Source of the DNA: a virus | Virus record (IMG/VR): IMGVR_UViG_3300046824_000062 | Coordinates: 1-31,660 of that record | Direction: 5' to 3' (one strand) | Length of the DNA: 31,660 bases | Shown here: positions 30,666 through 31,660 of the stretch, one piece after another | Numbering within the stretch: position 1 is the stretch's first letter | How the letters are laid out: each line of letters opens with the position of its first letter | Translations under genes and position numbers: made by a program | Notes under the pieces: model-generated | What the model saw: the letters and a program-made list of their open reading frames with translations, nothing else | Database searches by the model: none | What the model was told of the DNA's origin: nothing

Positions 30666-30950
30666 TCAGCAAGGGCAGTGCTTCGTCTTGCTGTGCTTCG
30701 GGTTCGGCCAGTGGCCGGTGGCCCGCTTCTCCAGGTTGGCGCAGTGCCCGTCGAGACGGTTGCCGTGCAGGTACTTGCCGAGGTGCTCCTTGCACCGGCA
30801 GAACGCGCACGGTTCAGCCCACCGGATTTTCGCCGCGCCCTCGCCCTCGGTCCAGTAGGCGTCAAGCTTGGCGGCGCCCGCCGCGCCCTTCGGGGTGACG
30901 GCTGCGCGTAGGGCATAGCCGAGGTCTTGGGCGAGGCGGGCCAGCTTCAT
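30666..30950 (-). CDS. Cys/His-rich zinc-binding hypothetical protein
   Basis: 94 residues: MKLARLAQDLGYALRAAVTP, then an acidic linker, then CAFCRCKEHLGKYLHGNRLD, HCANLEKRATGHW and HSKTKHCPC. The C-terminal 50 residues have five or more Cys and several His, enough for two zinc sites. No ribosome site is seen; TACTCT lies six bases before the ATG, which suits a leaderless transcript. Function unknown. Confidence 0.7.
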   Translation of the reverse strand: MKLARLAQDLGYALRAAVTPKGAAGAAKLDAYWTEGEGAAKIRWAEPCAFCRCKEHLGKYLHGNRLDGHCANLEKRATGHWPNPKHSKTKHCPC

Positions 30951-30956
30951 AGGGCC

Positions 30957-30962
30957 AGAGTA
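30957..30962 (-). promoter_or_regulatory. Candidate -10 for a leaderless transcript
   Basis: TACTCT on the minus strand, six bases upstream of the ATG at 30950, with no Shine-Dalgarno sequence between. Transcription would begin at or next to the start codon. Confidence 0.35.
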
Positions 30963-30967
30963 GAGCC

Positions 30968-31408
30968 TCAGAGGCCCGTCTTGGACACTCCGTACGTGGC
31001 CTGCGCGTGGGTGAAGCCGTCGTATTCGAGCTGGCCGATCAATCCGCTCTTGGAGAACGGCTGCCCGTCCAGGTAGTTCTTCGCGGTCGCGGCGGCCTGG
31101 GCCTTCCAGTCGACGTTCAGGGAGTCGACGGCGGCCGCCGCTGCCTTGACCGAGTAGCCCTCATACTTCAGCTGGCCGATGAGCCCCTTGCGGGAGAAGC
31201 TCTGCCCTTCGAGGTAGTTCTTGGCGGTCCGGGTGGCGTTGCGCTGCTCGGTGCTGACCGGCGGCACGGTCGTCTTCGGCGAGGCGTGCCGGGCCGCCGC
31301 CGTCGTCGCGGCCGGTCGGCCAGTCGGGTCGGTGTTTCCCGGCGTGGCGCCGCAGCCGATGGCGGCGACCGCGACCGCGATGGCCGTCAGGATCTGAAGC
31401 TTCTTCAT
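30968..31408 (-). CDS. Ltp-like surface lipoprotein (probable superinfection exclusion)
   Basis: 146 residues from ATG at 31408 with GGAGGAG upstream. A lipoprotein signal is clear: MKKLQILTAIAVAVAAIGCG, lipobox A-I-G-C with Cys19. A Thr/Ala/Pro stalk (about 20-55) leads to two copies of a roughly 45-residue helical repeat: TAKNYLEGQSFSRKGLIGQL with KYEGYS, and TAKNYLDGQPFSKSGLIGQL with EYDGFT. This is the 'host cell surface-exposed lipoprotein' repeat known from the Ltp protein of Streptococcus thermophilus phage TP-J34, which blocks DNA entry of related phages. Here it would be anchored outside the actinobacterial membrane. The role is inferred from the family. Confidence 0.87.
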   Translation of the reverse strand: MKKLQILTAIAVAVAAIGCGATPGNTDPTGRPAATTAAARHASPKTTVPPVSTEQRNATRTAKNYLEGQSFSRKGLIGQLKYEGYSVKAAAAAVDSLNVDWKAQAAATAKNYLDGQPFSKSGLIGQLEYDGFTHAQATYGVSKTGL

Positions 31409-31428
31409 GATGTCTCCTCCACGGGGTT

Positions 31429-31660
31429 TCACAGGTGTGCTCGGATCTCCACGGGGACGGCGAGGACGCGCGGCCCGCTGTTGGTGCTGATGTAGCCGGT
31501 GAGGGTCGTCCGCACGGCAGTGCCCGGCAAGATCGAAAACGATTCGGTGACGCTAGTCGCGAAGTCCGTCACCGACACCGTCACCCGGACCGGCGCGGGA
31601 CGATCCGAGACGTCCCGGGACACGATGAGACGGGTTGGGCGGCTGCGCCCCCCCGCGGTG
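31429..31660 (-). CDS. 3' part of a hypothetical gene cut by the window end
   Basis: The minus frame is open from 31660 to the stop at 31429 and probably starts beyond the window; a GTG at 31623 is an alternative start giving 64 residues. Visible sequence: SRDVSDRPAPVRVTVSVTDF, ATSVTESFSILPGTAVRTTL, then TGYISTNSGPRVLAVPVEIR. Beta-rich, no membrane segment. A plus-oriented GATCGAAAA site (31531), opposite to the gene, lies inside. It ends 20 bases before the Ltp gene start, so the two may share a transcript. Confidence 0.6.
   Translation of the reverse strand, partial: TAGGRSRPTRLIVSRDVSDRPAPVRVTVSVTDFATSVTESFSILPGTAVRTTLTGYISTNSGPRVLAVPVEIRAHL
31531..31539 (+). repeat. GATCGAAAA site 10 (against the gene)
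   Basis: Context GGCAAGATCGAAAACGATTC on plus, inside a minus-strand gene that reads SFSIL here. Confidence 0.72.

Noticed and set aside
1-31660. tRNA genes, CRISPR arrays, integrase or transposase
   Set aside because: No cloverleaf with CCA end, no regularly spaced repeats, and no recombinase or transposase motifs were seen on either strand; dispersed GATCGAAAA sites are too irregular for CRISPR.

Overview
The window is a roughly 31.7 kb, high-G+C (about two-thirds G+C by eye) segment of a tailed siphovirus, or its prophage, from a high-G+C actinobacterium. The evidence is the order head protease, major capsid, tail protein, neck proteins, tail assembly chaperones, tape measure, minor tail proteins, lysis genes, with strong GGAGG-type ribosome sites, many ATGA/GTGA start-stop overlaps, GTG and TTG starts, and protein signatures typical of actinobacteriophages. 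No integrase, repressor, tRNA, CRISPR array or DNA replication gene was seen. The host genus cannot be fixed from this sequence. Both ends are cut inside genes, and no stretch longer than about 300 bases lacks a gene.

Layout. (1) Bases 1-7021, plus strand: a giant repeat-bearing protein with C-terminal Nudix and probable ADP-ribosyltransferase domains, two small proteins, the head maturation protease and a tiny Cys/Gly-rich protein, closed by a strong hairpin. (2) Bases 7075-10424: an accessory island. Minus-strand genes (a 148-aa protein, two tandem paralogues, a DUF1810 protein) diverge from a plus-strand run of small zinc-ribbon genes, followed by a minus-strand glycosyltransferase. (3) Bases 10531-18543, plus: major capsid protein with a built-in scaffold-like N-terminus, a second structural protein, probable major tail protein, neck and tail-completion proteins, a papain-like cysteine protease, and tail assembly chaperone-like proteins. 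(4) Bases 18546-26599, plus: tape measure and seven tail-tip or fibre proteins with lectin-like modules. (5) Bases 26653-28910, plus: lysis region with membrane proteins, an M15-type endolysin with a peptidoglycan-binding domain, and a holin-like protein. (6) Bases 28913-31660, mostly minus: small membrane protein, HNH endonuclease operon, Cys-rich protein, an Ltp-type superinfection-exclusion lipoprotein and a cut-off gene.

Two DNA-level signals cross gene boundaries. One is an asymmetric motif, consensus CAAGATCGAAAACGA, whose nonamer core GATCGAAAA occurs ten times on either strand, mostly inside genes, in a genome where it should be very rare; it looks like a dispersed protein-binding site comparable to stoperators. 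The other is a 20-bp promoter-like element (consensus TGTAGGCTGTAGGCAGACAG) in front of five transcription units, four of them non-structural and one the lysis gene; it may mark a class of phage promoter. The most unusual proteins are the Nudix-ART fusion, the papain-like protease in the tail module and the Ltp-like lipoprotein.
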